Shown: positions 47,441-62,467, numbered from the stretch's first letter. The stretch: DNA of 64,000 nucleotides from Closterium sp. NIES-65 (GCA_948144175.1 CANXME010002275.1:2670001-2734000), one strand, 5' to 3'. Program-made: numbers and translations. The notes: generated by a model from the sequence alone, not told the origin.

Positions 47441-50400
47441 GTCCAGCCAGTCCAATTGACCAGCAGGCCAGTTGGTCCAGCCGGACCAATTGACCAACAA
47501 GCCACTTGGTCCAGCCGGTCCAATTGACCAACAGGCCAGTTGGTCCAACCGGTCTGATTGACCAACAAGCCAGTTGGTCCAGCCAGTCCGATTGACCAAC
47601 AGGCCAGTTGGTCCAGCCTGTCTGATTGACCAACAGGCCAGTTGGTCCTGCCGGTTTGATTAACCAACAGGTCAGTTGGTCCACCTGGTCCGATTGACCA
47701 ACAGGTCAGTGGTCTAGCCGGTCCGATTGACCAATAGTCGAGTTGGTCTAGCCGGTCCAATTGACCAACAGGCCAGATGGTCTAGCCGGTCCAATTGACC
47801 AACAGGCCAGATGGTCCAGCCGGTCCAGTTGACCAACAGTCCTGTTGGTCCAGCCGGTCTAATTGACCAAAAGGCCAGTTGGTCCAGCCGGTCCAATTGA
47901 CCAACAGTCCAGTTAGTCCAGCCGGTCAAATTGACCTACAGGCGAGTTGGTCCAGCCGGTCCGATTGACCAACAGTCCAGTTGGTCCAACCAGTCCAATT
48001 GACCAACAGGCCAGTTGGTCCAGCCGGTCCGAATGACCAACAGGCCAGTTTGTCCAGCCTGTCCGATTAACCAACAGGCTAGTTGGTCCAGGCGGTCCGA
48101 TTGACCAACAGGTCAGTTGGTCCAGCCAGTCCGATTGACCATCAGGTCAGTGGTCCAGCCGGTCCGATTGATCAATAGTCAAGTAGGTCCAGCCGGTCCA
48201 ATTGAGCAACAAGCCAGATGGTCTAGCCGGTCCAATTAACCAACAGTCCAGTTGGTCCACCTGGTCCAATTGACCAACAGGCCAGTTGGGCCAGCTGGTC
48301 CGATTGACCAACAGTCCAGTTGGAACAACTGGTCCAATTGACCAACAGGCCAGTTGGTCCAGCCGGTCCGAATTACCAACAGGCCAATTGGTCCAGCCTG
48401 TCCGATTGACCAACAGGCCAGTTGGTCCAGGCGGTCCGATTGACCAATAGGTCAGTGGTCTAGCCGATCCAATTGACCAACTGTCCAGTTGGTCCACCGA
48501 GTCCAATTGACCTACAGGCCAGTTGGTCCAACTGGTCCAATTGACCAACAGGCCAGTTGGGCCAGCTGGTACGATTGACCAACAGTCCACTTGGTCCAGC
48601 CGGTCCAATAGACCAACACGCCAGTTGGTCCAGCCGGTCCATTTGACCAACAGGCCAGTTGGTCCAGACGGTCCGATTGACCAACAGTCCAGTTGTTCCA
48701 ACCGGTCCAATTGACCAATAGGCCAGTTGGTCCAGCCCGTCCAATTCACCAACAGTCCAGTTGGGCCAGCCTGTCCGATTGACCAACAGGCCAGTTGGTC
48801 CAGCCGGTCCGATTGACCAACAGGCCAGTTGGTCCAGCCGGTCCAATTGACCAACAGGCCAGTTGGTCCAGCCGGTCCAATTGACCAACACGCCAGTTGA
48901 GCCAGCCGGTCCGATTGACCAACAGTCCAGTTGGTCCAACCGGTCCAATTGACCAACAGGCTAGTGGGTCGAGCCGGTCCAATTGACCAACAGTCCAGTT
49001 GGTCCAGCCGGTCCTATTGACCAACAGTCCACTTGGTCCAACCGGTCCAATTGACCAACAGTCCAGTTGGTCCAGCCGGTCCAATTGACCAACTGTCCAG
49101 TTGGTCCAACCGGTCCAAATGACCATCAGGCTAGTTAGTCCAGCCGGACCAATTGACCAACAGGCGAGTTGGTCCAGCCGGTCCAATTGACCAACAGTCC
49201 AGTTGGTCCAACTAGTCCGATTGACCAACAGTCCACATGGTCCAACCGGACGAATTGACCAACAGTCCAGTTGGTCCAGCCGGTCCAATTGACCAACAGT
49301 CCAGTTGGTCCAGCCGGTCCAATTGACCAACAGTCCAGTTGGTCCAGCCTGTCCAATTGACCAACAGGCCAGTTGGTCCAGCCAGTCCAATTGACCAACA
49401 GTCCAGTTGGTCTAGCTAGTCCAATTGAACATCATGCTAGTTGGTCAAGCCAGACCAATTGACCAACAGTCGAGTTGGTCCAGCCGGTCCGATTGACTAA
49501 CAGTCCAATTGGTCCAACCAGTCCAATTGACCAACAGGCTAGTTGGTCCAGCCGGTCCGAATGACCAACAGGCCAGTTGGTCCAGCCTGTCTGATTAACC
49601 AATAGGCCAGTTGGTCCAGGCGGTCCGATTGACCAACAGGTCAGTTGGTCCAGCCAGTCCGATTAACCAACAGGTCACTGGTCCAGCTGGTCCGATTGAC
49701 CAATAGTCAAGTAGGTCCAGCCGGTCCAATTGAGCAACAGGCCAGATGGTCTAGCCGGTCCAAATAACCAACAGTCCAGTTGGTCCACCTGGTCCAATTG
49801 ACCAACAGGCCAGTTGGTCCACCGAGTCCAATTGACCAACAGGCCAGTTGGTCCAACTGGTCCAATTGACCAACAGGCCAGTTGGGCCAGCTGGTACGAT
49901 TGACCAACAGTCCAGTTGGTCCAGCCGGTCCAATTGACCAACACGCCAGTTGGTCCAGCCAGTCCATTTGACCAACAGGCCAGTTGGTCCACACGGTCCG
50001 ATTGACCAACAGTCCAGTTGTTCCAACCGGTCCAATTGACCAACAGGCCAGTTGGTCCAGCCCGTCCAATTCACCAACAGTCCAGTTGGGCCAGCCTGTC
50101 CGATTGACCAACAGGCCAGTTGGTCCAGACGGTCCGATTGACCAACAGGCCAGTTGGTCCAGCCGGTCCAATTGACCAACAGGCCAGTTGGTCCAGCCGG
50201 TCCAATTGACCAACACGCCAGTTGGGCCAGCCGGTCCGATTGACCAACAGTCCAGTTGGTCCAACCGGTCCAATTGACCAACAGGCTAGTGGGTCGAGCC
50301 GGTCCAATTGACCAACAGTCCAGTTGGTCCAGCCGGTCCTATTGACCAACAGTCCAGTTGGTCCAGCCGATCCAATTGACCAACGGGCTAGTTGGTCCAG

Positions 50401-53400
50401 CCGGTCCAATTGACCAACTGTCCAGTTGGTCCAACCGGTCCAATTGACCATCAGGCTAGTTAGTCCAGCCGGACCAATTGACCAACAGGCGAGTTGGTCC
50501 AGCCGGTCCAATTGACCAACAGTCCAGTTGGTCCAACCGGTCCGATTGACCAATAGGCCAGTTTGTCCAGCCGGTCCGAATGACCAACAGGCCAGTTGGT
50601 CCAGCCTATCCGATTGACCAACAGGCCAGTTGGTCCAGCCGGTCCGATTGACCAACAGGTCAGTTGGTCCAGCCAGTCCGATTGACCAACAGGTCAGTGG
50701 TCCAGCCGGTTTTATTGACCAAAAGTCTAGTTGGTCCAGCCGGTCCAATTGAGCAACAGGCCAGATGGTCTAGCCGGTCCAATTAACCAACAGTCCAGTT
50801 GGTCCACCCGGTCCAATTGACCAACAGGCCAGTTGGTCCAGACGGTCCAATTGACCAACAGGCCAGTTGGGCCAGCTAGTCCGATTGACCAACAGTCCAG
50901 TTGGTCCAACCGAACCAATTGACCAACACGCTAGTTGGTCCAGCCGGTCCATTTAACCAACAGGCCAGTTGGTCCTGCCGGTCCGATTGACCAACAGTCC
51001 AGTTGGTCAAACTGGTCCAATTGACCAACAGGCCAGTTGGTCCAGCCGGTCGAATTGACCAACAGGCCAGTTGGTCCAACAGGTCCAATTGACCAACAGG
51101 CCAATTGGTCCAACCGGTCCAATTGACCAACAGGCCTGTTGGTCAAGCCGGTCCAATTGACCAACAGGCTTGTTGGTCCAGCCGGTCTGATTAACCAACA
51201 GTCTAGTTGGTCCAACCGGTCCGCTTCACCAACAGGCCAGCTGGTCCAGCCGGTCCAATTGACCAACCCTCCAGTTGGTCCAGCCGGTCCAATGGACCAA
51301 CAGTTTAGTTGGTCCAGCCTGTCCGAATGACCGACAGGCCAGTTCATCCAGCCTGTCCGATTGACCAACAGGCCAGTTGGTCCAACCGGTCCAAATGACC
51401 AACTGGCTAGTTGGTCCAGCCGGTCCAATTCACCAAAAGGCGAGTTGGGCCAGCTTGTCCGATTGACCAATAGGCCAGTTGGTCCAACCGGTCCGATTGA
51501 CCAACAGGCCAGTTTGTCCAGCCTATCCGATTGACCAGCAGGCTAGGTGGTCCAGCTGGTCCAATTGACCAACAGGCCAGTAGGTCCAGCCTGTCCAATT
51601 GACCAACAGGCCAATTGGTCCAGCCGGTCCAATTGACCAATACGCGACTTGGTCCAGACGGTCCGATTGACCAACAGTCCAGTTGGTCCAACCGGTCCAA
51701 TGGACCAACACGCCAGTTGGTCCAGCCGGTCCAATTGACCAACAGTCAAGTTGGTCCAGCCGGTCCGATTGACCAACAGGCCAGTTTGTCCAGCCTATCC
51801 GATTGACCAGCAGGCTAGGTGGTCCAGCTGGTCCAATTGACCAACAGGCCAGTAGGTCCAGCCTGTCCAATTGACCAACAGGCCAATTGGTCCAGCCGGT
51901 CCAATTGACCAATACGCGACTTGGTCCAGACGGTCCGATTGACCAACAGTCCAGTTGGTCCAACCGGTCCAATGGACCAACACGCCAGTTGGTCCAGCCG
52001 GTCCAATTGACCAATAGTCCAGTTGGGCAAGCCTGTCTGATTGACCAACAAGCCCGTTTGTCCAGCCGGTCCGATTGACCAACAGGACAGTTGGTCCAGC
52101 TGGTCCAATTGACCAACAGGCCAGTTGGTCGAGCTGGTCCAATTAACCAACAGGCCAGTTGGGCCAGCTGGTCCGATTGACCAACAATCCAGTTGGTCCA
52201 ACCGAACCAATTGACCAACACGCCAGTTGGTCCAGCCGGTCCATTTAACCAACAGGCCAGTTGGTCCTGCCGGTCCGATTGACCAACAGTCCAGTTGGTC
52301 CAACTGGTCCAATTGACCAACAGGCCAGTTGGTCCAGCCGGTCGAATTGACCAACAGGCCAGTTGGTCCAACAGGTCCAATTGACCAACAGGCCAATTGG
52401 TCCAACCGGTCCAATTGACCAACAGGCCTGTTGGTCCAGCCGGTCCAATTGACCAACAGGCTTGTTGGTCCAGCCGGTCTGATTAACCAACAGTCTAGTT
52501 GGTCCAACCGGTCCACTTCACCAACAGGCCAGCTGGTCCAGCCGGTCCAATTTACCAACCCTCCAGTTGGTCCAGCCGGTCCAATGGACCAACAGTTTAG
52601 TTGGTCCAGCCTGTCCGAATGACCGACAGGCCAGTTCATCCAGCCTGTCCGATTGACCAACAGGCCAGTTGGTCCAACCGGTCCAAATGACCAACTGGCT
52701 AGTTGGTCCAGCCGGTCCAATTCACCAAAAGGCGAGTTGGGCCAGCTTGTCCGATTGACCAATAGGCCAGTTGGTCCAGCCGGTCCGATTGACCAACAGG
52801 CCAGTTTGTCCAGCCTATCCGATTGACCAGCAGGCTAGGTGGTCCAGCTGGTCCAATTGACCAACAGGCCAGTAGGTCCAGCCTGTCCACTTGACCAACA
52901 GGCCAATTGGTCCAGCCGGTCCAATTGACCAATACGCGACTTGGTCCAGACGGTCCGATTGACCAACAGTCCAGTTGGTCCAACCGGTCCAATGGACCAA
53001 CACGCCAGTTGGTCCAGCCGGTCCAATTGACCAACAGTCAAGTTGGTCCAGCCGGTCTGATTGACCAACAGGCCAGTTTGTCCAGCCTATCCGATTGACC
53101 AGCAGGCTAGGTGGTCCAGCTTGTCCAATTGACCAACAGGCCAGTAGGTCCAGCCTGTCCAATTGACCAACAGGCCAATTGGTCCAGCCGGTCCAATTGA
53201 CCAATACGCGACTTGGTCCAGACGGTCCGATTGACCAACAGTCCAGTTGGTCCAACCGGTCCAATGGACCAACACGCCAGTTGGTCCAGCCGGTCCAATT
53301 GACCAATAGTCCAGTTGGGCAAGCCTGTCTGATTGACCAACAAGCCCGTTTGTCCAGCCGGTCCGATTGACCAACAGGCCAGTTGGTCCAGCTGGTCCAA

Positions 53401-55143
53401 TTGACCAACAGGCCAGTTGGTCGAGCTGGTCCAATTGACCAACAGGCCAGTTGGGCCAGCTGGTCCGATTGACCAACAATCCAGTTGGTCCAACCGAACC
53501 AATTGACCAACACGCCAGTTGCTCCAGCCGGTCCATCTAACCAATAGGCCAGTTGGTCCAGCCTATCCGAATGACCGACAGGCCAGTTCATCCAACCTGT
53601 CCGATTGACCAACAGGCCAGTTGGTCCAACCGGTCCAAATGACCAACTGGCTAGTTGGTCCAGCCGGTCCAATTGACCAAAAGGCGAGTTGGGCCAGCCT
53701 GTCCGATTGACCAATAGGCCAGTTGGTCCAGCCGGTCCGATTGACCAACAGGCCAGTTGGTCCAGCCTATCTGATTGACCAACAGGCTAGTTGGTCCAGC
53801 TGGTCCAATTGACCAACAGGCCAGTAGGTCCAGCCTATCCAATTGACCAACAGGCCAATTGGTCCAGCCGGTCCAATTGACCAACACGCGAGTTGGTCCA
53901 GACGGTCCGATTGACCAACAATCTAGTTGGTCCAACCGGTCCAATTGACCAACACGCCAGTTGGTCCAGCCGGTCCAATTTTCCAACAGTCAAGTTGGTC
54001 CAGCCGGTCCAATTGACCAATATTCCAGTTGGGCAAGCCTGTCGGATTGACCAACAAGCCCGTTTGTCTAGCCGGTCCGATTGACCAACAGGCCAGTTGG
54101 TCTAGCCGGTCCAATTGACCAAAAGGCCAGTTGGGCCGGCCGGTCCAATTGACCAACAGTCCAGTTGGTCCAACCGATCCAATTGACCAATAGGCCAGTT
54201 GGTCTAGCCAGTCCAATTGACCAACAGTCAAGTTGGTCCAGCCGGTCCAATTGACCAACAGTCCAGTTGGTCCAACCGGTCTAATTGACCAACAAGCCAG
54301 ATGGTCTTGCCAATCCAATTGACCAACAGTCCAGTTGGTCCAACCGGTCCAATTGACCAACAGGCCAGTTGGTCCAGCCGTTCCAATTAACCAATAGGCC
54401 AGTTGGGCCAGCCGGGCCAATTGACCAACGGTCCAGTTGGTCCAACCGGTCCTATTTACCAACAGGCCAGTTGGTCGAGCCGGTCCAATTGACCAACAGT
54501 CCAGTTGGTCCAGCCGGACCGATTGACCAACAGTCCAGTTGGTCCAGCCGGTCCAATTGACCAACAGGCGAGTTGGTCCAGCCGGTCCAATTGACCAACA
54601 GTCCAGTTGGTCCAGCCGGTCCAAATGACCAACAGTCCAGGTGGTCCAGCCGGTCCAATTGACCAACAGTTCAGTTGGTCCAGCCGGTCCGATTGACCAA
54701 CAGTCCAGTTGGTCCAGCCGGTCCAATTGACCAACAGGCCAATTGGTCCAGCCGGTCCAATTGACCAACAGTCCAGTTGGTCCATCCGATCCAATTGACC
54801 AACACGCCAGTTGGTCGAGCCGGTCCAATTGACCAACGGTCAAGTTGGTCCAACCGGTCCAATTGACCAACAGTCTAGTTGGGCCAGCCTGTCGGATTGA
54901 CCAACAAGCCATTTGGTCCAGCCGGTCCGATTGACCAACAGGCCAGTTTGTCCAGCCGGTCCAATTGACTAACAGGCAAGTTGGTCCAGCCATTCCAATT
55001 GACCAACAGGCCAATTGGGGCAGCCGGTCCGATTGACCAACAGTCCAGTTGGTCCAACCGGTCAAATTGACCTACAAACCAGTTGGTCCAGCCGGTCCAA
55101 TTGACCAACAGTCCAGTTGGTCCAGCCGGTCCAATTGACCAAC

Positions 55144-55584
55144 AGTCTAGTTGGACCAACCGGTCCAATTGACCAACAGGTCAGATGGTCTAGCCAGTCC
55201 AATTAACCAACAGTCCAGTTGGTCCAACCGATCCAGTTGACCAACAGGCCAGTTGGTCCAGACGGTCCAATTGACCAACAGGCCAGTTGGTCCAGCCTGT
55301 CTGATTGACCAACAGGCCAGTTGGTCCAGCCGGTCTGATTAACCAACAGGTCAGTTGGTCCAGCTGGTCCGATTGACCATCAGGTTAGTGGTCCAGCCGG
55401 TCCGATTGACCAATAGTGCAGTTGGTCTAGCCGGTCCAATTGACCAACAGGCCAGATGGTCTAGTCGGTCCAATTGACCAACAGTCCAGTTGGTCTAGCC
55501 GGTCCAATTGACCAACAGTTCAGTTGGTCCAGCCGGACCAATTGACCAACAGTCCAGTTGGTCCAACCGGTCCAATTGACCAAC
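55144..55584. repeat. 441-bp segment present only in the second 21.5-kb unit
   Basis: At the corresponding place in the first unit (about 34140) the flanking monomers are joined directly. The extra stretch is itself 34-bp satellite, 13 monomers minus 1 bp, resembling monomers further right in the unit. It could be an insertion here or a deletion in the first unit. Confidence 0.75.
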
Positions 55585-58500
55585 AGGCCAGTTGGTCCCG
55601 CCGGTCCAATTGACCAACAGTCCAGTTGGTCCAGCCGGTCCAATTGACCAACAGTCCAGTTGGTCCAACCAGTCGAATTGACCAACAGGCCAGCTGGTCC
55701 AGCCGGTCCAATTGACCAATTGGCCAGTTGGGCCAGCCGGTCCGATTGACCAACACTCCAGTTGGTCCAACCGGTCCAATTTACCAACAGGCCAGTTGGT
55801 CTTGCCGTTCCAATTGACCAAGAGGCCAGATGGTCTAGCCGGTCCGGTTGACCAACAGGCTAGTTGGTCCAACAGGTCCAATTGAGCAACAGGCCAGTTG
55901 GTCCAGCTAGTCCGATTGACAAATAGTCCAGTTGGTCCAGCCGGTCCAATTGACCAGCAGGCCAGTTGGTCCAGCAGGACCAATTGACCAACAGGCCAGT
56001 TGGTCCAGCCGGTCCGATTGACCAACGGTCCAGTTGGTCCAACCGGTCCAATTGACCAACAATCCAGTTGGTCCAGCCAGTCCGATTGACCAACAGGCCA
56101 GTTGGTCCAGCCTGTCTGTTCGACCAACAGGCCAGTTGGTCCAGCCGGTCCGATTAACCAACAGGTCAGTTGGTCCAGCTGGTCCGATTGACCAACAGGT
56201 TAGTGGTCCAGCCGGTCCGATTGACCAATAGTCCAGTTGGTCTAGCCGGTCCAATTGACCAACAGGCCAGATGGTCTAGCCGGTCCAATCGACCAACAGT
56301 CCAGTTGGTCTAGCCGGTCCAATTGACCAACAATCCTGTTGGTCCAGCCGGTCCAATTGACCAATAGTCCAGTTGGTCCAGCCGGTCCAATTGACCAATA
56401 GGTCAGCTGGTCTAGCCAGTCCAATTGACCAACAGTCCAGTTGGTCCAGCCGGTCCAATTGACCAATAGGCCAGATGGTCTAGCCGGTCCAATTGACCAA
56501 CAGGCCAGCTGGTCCAGCCGGTCCAATTGACCAACAGGCCAGTTGGGCCAGCCGGTCCGATTGACCAACACTCCAGTTGGTCCAACCGGTCCGATTGACC
56601 AACATGCCAGTTGGTCTAGCCGGTCCGATTGACCAACAGACCAGTTGGTCTAGCCGGTCCAATTGACCAACAGGCAAGTTGGTTAAGCCGGTCCAATTGA
56701 CCAACAAGCCGGTTGGTCCAGCTGGTCCGATTGACCAACAGTCCAGTTGGTCCAGCCGGTCCAATTGACCAGCAGGCCAGTTGGTCCAGCCGGACCAATT
56801 GACCAACAGGCCTGTTGGTCCAGCCGGTCCGATTGACCAACAGTCCAGTTGGTCCAACCGGTCCAATTGACCAACAGGCCAGTTGGTCCAGCCAGTCCGA
56901 TTGACCAACAGGCCAGTTGGTCCAGCCTGTCTGATCGACCAACAGGCCAGTTGGTCCAGCCGGTCCGATTAACCAACAGGTCAGTTGGTCCAGCTGGTCC
57001 GATTGACCAACAGGTTAGTGGTCCAGCCGGTCCGATTGACCAATAGTCCAGTTGGTCTAGCCGGTCCAATTGACCAACAGGCCAGATGGTCTAGCCGGTC
57101 CAATCGACCAACAGTCCAGTTGGTCTAGCCGGTCCAATTGACCAACAGTCCTGTTGGTCCAGCCGGTCCAATTGACCAATAGTCCAGTTGGTCCAGCCGG
57201 TCCAATTGACGAATAGGTCAGCTGGTCTAGCCAGTCCAATTGACCAACAGTCCAGTTGGTCCAGCCGGTCCAATTGACCAATAGGCCAGATGGTCTAGCC
57301 GGTCCAATTGACCAACAGGCCAGCTGGTCCAGCCGGTCCAATTGACCAAGAGGCCAGTTGGGCCAGCCGGTCCGATTGACCAACACTCCAGTTGGTCCAA
57401 CCGGTCCGATTGACCAACAGGCTAGTTTGTCTAGCCGGTCCGATTGACCAACAGACCAGTTGGTCTAGCCGGTCCAATTGACCAACAAGCAAGTTGGTTA
57501 AGCCGGTCCAATTGACCAACAAGCCGGTTGGTCCAGCTGGTCCGATTGACCAACAGTCCAGTTGGTCCAGGCGGTCCAATTGACCAGCAGGCCAGTTGGT
57601 CCAGCCGGACTAATTGACCAACAAGCCAGTTGGTCCAGCCGGTCCAATTGACCAACAGGCCAGTTGGTCAAACCGGTCTGATTGACCAACAGGCCAGTTG
57701 GTCTAGCCAGTCCGATTGACCAACAGGCCAGTTGGTCCAGCCGGTCCGATTGACCAACAGGCCAGTTGGTCCAGCCGGTCCGATTAACCAACAGGTCAGT
57801 TGGTCCAGCTGGTCCGATTGACCAACAGGTTAGTGGTCCAGCCGGTCCGATTGACCAATAGTCCAGTTGGTCTAGTCGGTCCAATTGACCAACAGGCCAG
57901 ATGGTCTAGCCGGTCCAATTGACCAACAGTCCAGTTGGTCTAGCCGGTCCAATTGACCAACAGTCTAGTTGGTCCAACCGGACCAATTCACCAACAGTCC
58001 AGTTGGTCCAACCGGTCCAATTGACCAACAGGCCAGTTGGTCCCGCCGGTCCAATTGACCAACAGTCCAGTTGGTCCAGCCGGTCCAATTGACCAACAGT
58101 CCAGTTGGTCCAACCAGTCGAATTGACCAACAGGCCAGCTGGTCCAGCCGGTCCAATTGACCAACTGGCCAGTTGGGCCAGCCGGTCCGATTGACCAACA
58201 CTCCAGTTGGTCCAACCGGTCCAATTTACCAACAGGCCAGTTGGTCTTGCCGTTCCAATTGACCAAGAGGCTAGTTGGTCCAACAGGTCCAATTGAGCAA
58301 CAGGCCAGTTGGTCCAGCTAGTCCGATTGACAAATAGTCCAGTTGGTCCAGCCGGTCCAATTGACCAGCAGGCCAGTTGGTCCAGCCGGACCAATTGACC
58401 AACAGGCCAGTTGGTCGAGCCGGTCCGATTGACCAACAGTCCAGTTGGTCCATTCGGTCCGGTTGACCAACAGGCCAGTTGGTCCAACAGGTCCAATTGA

Positions 58501-60190
58501 CCAACAGGCCAGTTGATCCAGCCAGTCCAATTGACAAACAGTCCAGTTGGTCCAGCCGGTCCAATTGACCAACAGGCCAGTTGGTCCAACCGGTCCAATT
58601 GACCAACAGTCCAGTTGGTCCAGCCGGTCCAATTGACCAACAGGCCAGATGGTCTAGCCGGTCCAATTGACCAACAGTCCCGTTGGTCCAACCGGTCCAA
58701 TTGACCAAAAGGCCAGTTGGTCCAGCCGGTCCAATTGACCAACAGGTCAGTTGGGCCAGCCGGTACGATTGACCAACAGTCCAGTTGGTCCAACCGGTCC
58801 AATTGACCAACAGGCCAGTTGGTCCAGCCGGTCCAATTGACCAACAGTCCAGTTGGTCTAGCCGGTCCAAATGACCAACAGTCCCGTTGGTCTAGCCGGT
58901 CCAATTGACCAACAGTCCAGTTGGTCCAGCCGGTCCAATTCACCAATAGGCCAGATGGTCTAGCCGGTCTAGTTGACCAACAGTCCAGTTGGTCTAGCCG
59001 GTCCAAATGACCAACAGTCCCGTTGGTCTAGCCGGTCCAATTGACCAACAGTCCAGTTGGTCCTACCGGTCCAATTGACCAATAGGCCAGATGGTCTAGC
59101 CGGTCCAATTGACCAACAGGCCAGATGGTCTAGCCGGTCCGGTTGACCAACAAGCTAGTTGGTCCAACAGGTCCAATTGAGCAACAGGCCAGTTGGTCCA
59201 GCTAGTCCGATTGACAAATAGTCCAGTTGGTCCAGCCGGTCCAATTGACCAGCAGGCCAGTTGGTCCATCCGGACCAATTGACCAACAGGCCAGTTGGTC
59301 GAGCCGGTCCGATTGACCAACAGTCCAGTTGGTCCATTCGGTCCGGTTGACCAATAGGCCAGTTGGTCCAACAGGTCCAATTGACCAACAGGCCAGTTGA
59401 TCCAGCCAGTCCAATTGACAAACAGTCCAGTTGGTCCAGCCGGTCCAATTGACCAACAGGCCAGTTGGTCCAACCGGTCCAATTGACCAACAGTCCAGTT
59501 GGTCCAGCCGGTCCAATTGACCAACAGGCCAGATGGTCTAGCCGGTCCAATTGACCAACAGTCCCGTTGGTCCAACCGGTCCAATTCACCAAAAGGCCAG
59601 TTGGTCCAGCCGGTCCAATTGACCAACAGGTCAGTTGGGCCAGCCGGTACGATTGACCAACAGTCCAGTTGGTCCAACCGGTCCAATTGACTAACAGGCC
59701 AGTTGGTCCAGCCGGTCCAATTGACCAACAGTCCAGTTGGTCTAGCCGGTCCAAATGACCAACAGTCCCGTTGGTCTAGCCGGTCCAATTGACCAACAGT
59801 CCAGTTGGTCCAGTCGGTCCAATTCACCAATAGGCCAGATGGTCTAGCCGGTCTAGTTGACCAACAGTCCAGTTGGTCCTGCCGGTCCAATTGACCAATA
59901 GGCCAGATGGTCTAGCCGGTCCAATTGACCAACAGGCCTGCTGGTCCAGCCGGTCCGATTGACCAACACTCCAGTTGATCCAACCGGTCCAATTGACCAA
60001 CAGGCCAGTTGGTCCAGCCGCTCCAATTGACCAACAGACCAGTTGGTCTAGCCGGTCCGGTTGACCAACACGCCAGTTGGTCCAACAGGTCCAATTGACC
60101 AACTGGACTGTTGGTCAATCAGACCAGTTGGACCAACTGGCCTGTTGGTCAATTGGACCAGCTCAATCAACTGGCCTGTTGGTCAATTGG

Positions 60191-60222
60191 AACCGGTCGC
60201 GGAGCAGGAGACGAGCAGCGCC
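60191..60222 (+). repeat. 32-bp GC-rich non-satellite insert, copy 4
   Basis: Counterpart of 38751-38782 in the second 21.5-kb unit; identical as read. Confidence 0.84.
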
Positions 60223-60777
60223 AGTTGGTCAATCAGACAGGCTGGACCAACTGGCCTGTTGGTCAATCGGACCGGCTGGACCAACTAGCCTGTTAGTCAA
60301 TTGGACCGGTTGGACCAGCTGGCCTGTTGGACCAACTGGCCTGTTGGTCAACTGGCCTGTTGTCAATTGGACCTGTTGGACCAACTGGACTGTTGGTTAA
60401 CCAGACCGAATGGACCAACTGGACTCTTGGTCAATTGGACCGGCAGGACCAACTGGCCTGTTGGTCAATTGGTCCGGCTGGACCAACTGGCCTGCTGGTC
60501 AATTGGACCGGCTGGACCAACTGGACTGTTGGTCAATTGGACCGGCTAAACCAACTGGCCTGTTGGTCAATTGGACCGGTTAGACTGACTGGACTGTTGG
60601 TCAACTGGACCGACTAGACCATCTGGCCTGTTGGTCAATTGGACCGGCTGGACCACTGACCTGTTGGTCAATCGGACCGGCTTGACCAACTGACCTGTTG
60701 GTTAATCGGACCAGTTGGACCAACTGGCCTGTTGGTCAATTAGACCGGCTCAATCAACTGGCCTATTGGTCAATTGG

Positions 60778-60809
60778 AACCGGTCGCGGAGCAGGAGACG
60801 AGCAGCGCC
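60778..60809 (+). repeat. 32-bp GC-rich non-satellite insert, copy 5
   Basis: Counterpart of 39338-39369 in the second 21.5-kb unit; identical as read. Confidence 0.84.
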
Positions 60810-62467
60810 AGTTGGTCAATCAGACAGGCTGGACCAACTGGCCTGTTGGTCAATCGGACCGGCTGGACCAACTAGCCTGTTAGTCAATTGGACCGGTTGG
60901 ACCAGCTGGCCTGTTGGACCAACTGGCCTGTTGGTCAACTGGCCTGTTGTCAATTGGACCTATTGGACCAACTGGCCTGTTGGTTAACCAGACCGAATGG
61001 ACCAGCTGGACTCTTGGTCAATTGGACCGGCAGGACCAACTGGCCTGTTGGTCAATTGGTCCGGCTGGACCAACTGGCCTGCTGGTCAATTGGACTGGCT
61101 GGACCAACTGGACTGTTGGTCAATTGGACCGGCTAAACCAACTGGCCTGTTGGTCAATTGGACCGGTTGGACTGACTGGACTGTTGGTCAACTGGACCGA
61201 CTAGACCATCTGGCCTGTTGGTCAATTGGACCGGCTGGACCACTGACCTGTTGGTCAATCGGACCGGCTTGACCAACTGACCTGTTGGTTAATCGAGTCG
61301 GCTCGACCAACTGGCCTGTTGGTCAATCGGACAGGCTGGACCAACTAGCCTGTTGGTCAATCGGACCGGCTGAACCCACTGGCCTGTTGGTCAATTGGAC
61401 CAGTTGGACCGACTGGACTGTTGGTCAATTGGACCGGCTAGACCATCTGGCCTGTTGGTCAATTGGACCAGCTAGACCAACTGGACTATTTGTCAATCGA
61501 ACCGGCTGGACCACTTACCTGTTGGTCGATCGGACCGGCTCGACCAACTGGCCTGTTGGTCAATCAGACAGGCTGGACCAACTGGCCTATTGGTCAATCG
61601 GACCGGCTGGACCAACTAGCCTGTTAGTCAATTGGACCGGTTGGACCAACTGGACTGTTGGTCAATCAGACCGGCTGGACCAACTGGCTTGTTGGTCAAT
61701 TGGTCCGGCTGGACCAACTGGCCTGCTGGTTAATTGGACCGGCTGGACCAACTGGAGTGTTGGTCAATCGGACCAGCAGGACCAACTGGCTTGTTGGTCA
61801 ATTGGACCAGCAGGACCAACTGGTCTGTTGGTCAATTGGACCTGTTGGACCAACTGGCGTGTTGGTCAACCGGACCGGCTAGACCAACTGGTCTGTTGGT
61901 CAATTGGAGCGGCTGGACCAACTTGCCTGTTGGTCAATTGGACCGGTTGGATCAACTGGAGTGTTGGTCAATCGGACCGACTGGACCAGCAGGCCTGTTG
62001 GTCAATTGGACCGGCTAGACCATCTGGCCTATTGGTCAATTGGACCGGCAGGACCAACTGGACTGTTGGTCAACTAGACCGGCTAGACCATCTGGCCTAT
62101 TGGTGAATTGGACCGGCTGGACCAACTGGACTGTTGGTCAATTGGACCTGCTGGACCAACGGGACTGTTGGTCATTTGGACCGGCTAGACCAACTGGACT
62201 GTTGGTCAATTGGACCGGCTGGACCAACTGGCCTGTTGGTCAATTGGACCGGTTGGACCAACTGGACTGTTGGTCAATCGTACCGGCTGGCCCAACTGAC
62301 CTGTTGGTCAATTGGACCGGCTGGACCAACTGGCCTTTTGGTCAATTGGACCGGTTGGACCAACGGGACTGTTGGTCAATTGGACCGGCTAGACCATCTG
62401 GCCTGTTGGTCAATTGGACCGGCTGGACCAACTGGACTGTTGGTCAATTGGACCGGCTGGACCAACT

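Larger units (their letters stand above)
26269..47811. repeat. First unit of a 21,543-bp segmental tandem duplication of satellite
   Basis: From 26269 the sequence recurs at 47812 with an offset of 21,543. The offset becomes 20,999 after about 30700, because this copy has 544 extra bases (16 monomers), and 21,440 after about 34140, because the second copy has 441 extra bases. Apart from these, differences are isolated single bases, for example at 33201. The unit is 34-bp monomers throughout, with smaller HORs and one inverted cassette nested inside. Between 42561 and about 44000 it is plain A-orientation monomers with no clear higher unit. No gene is seen. Confidence 0.9.
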
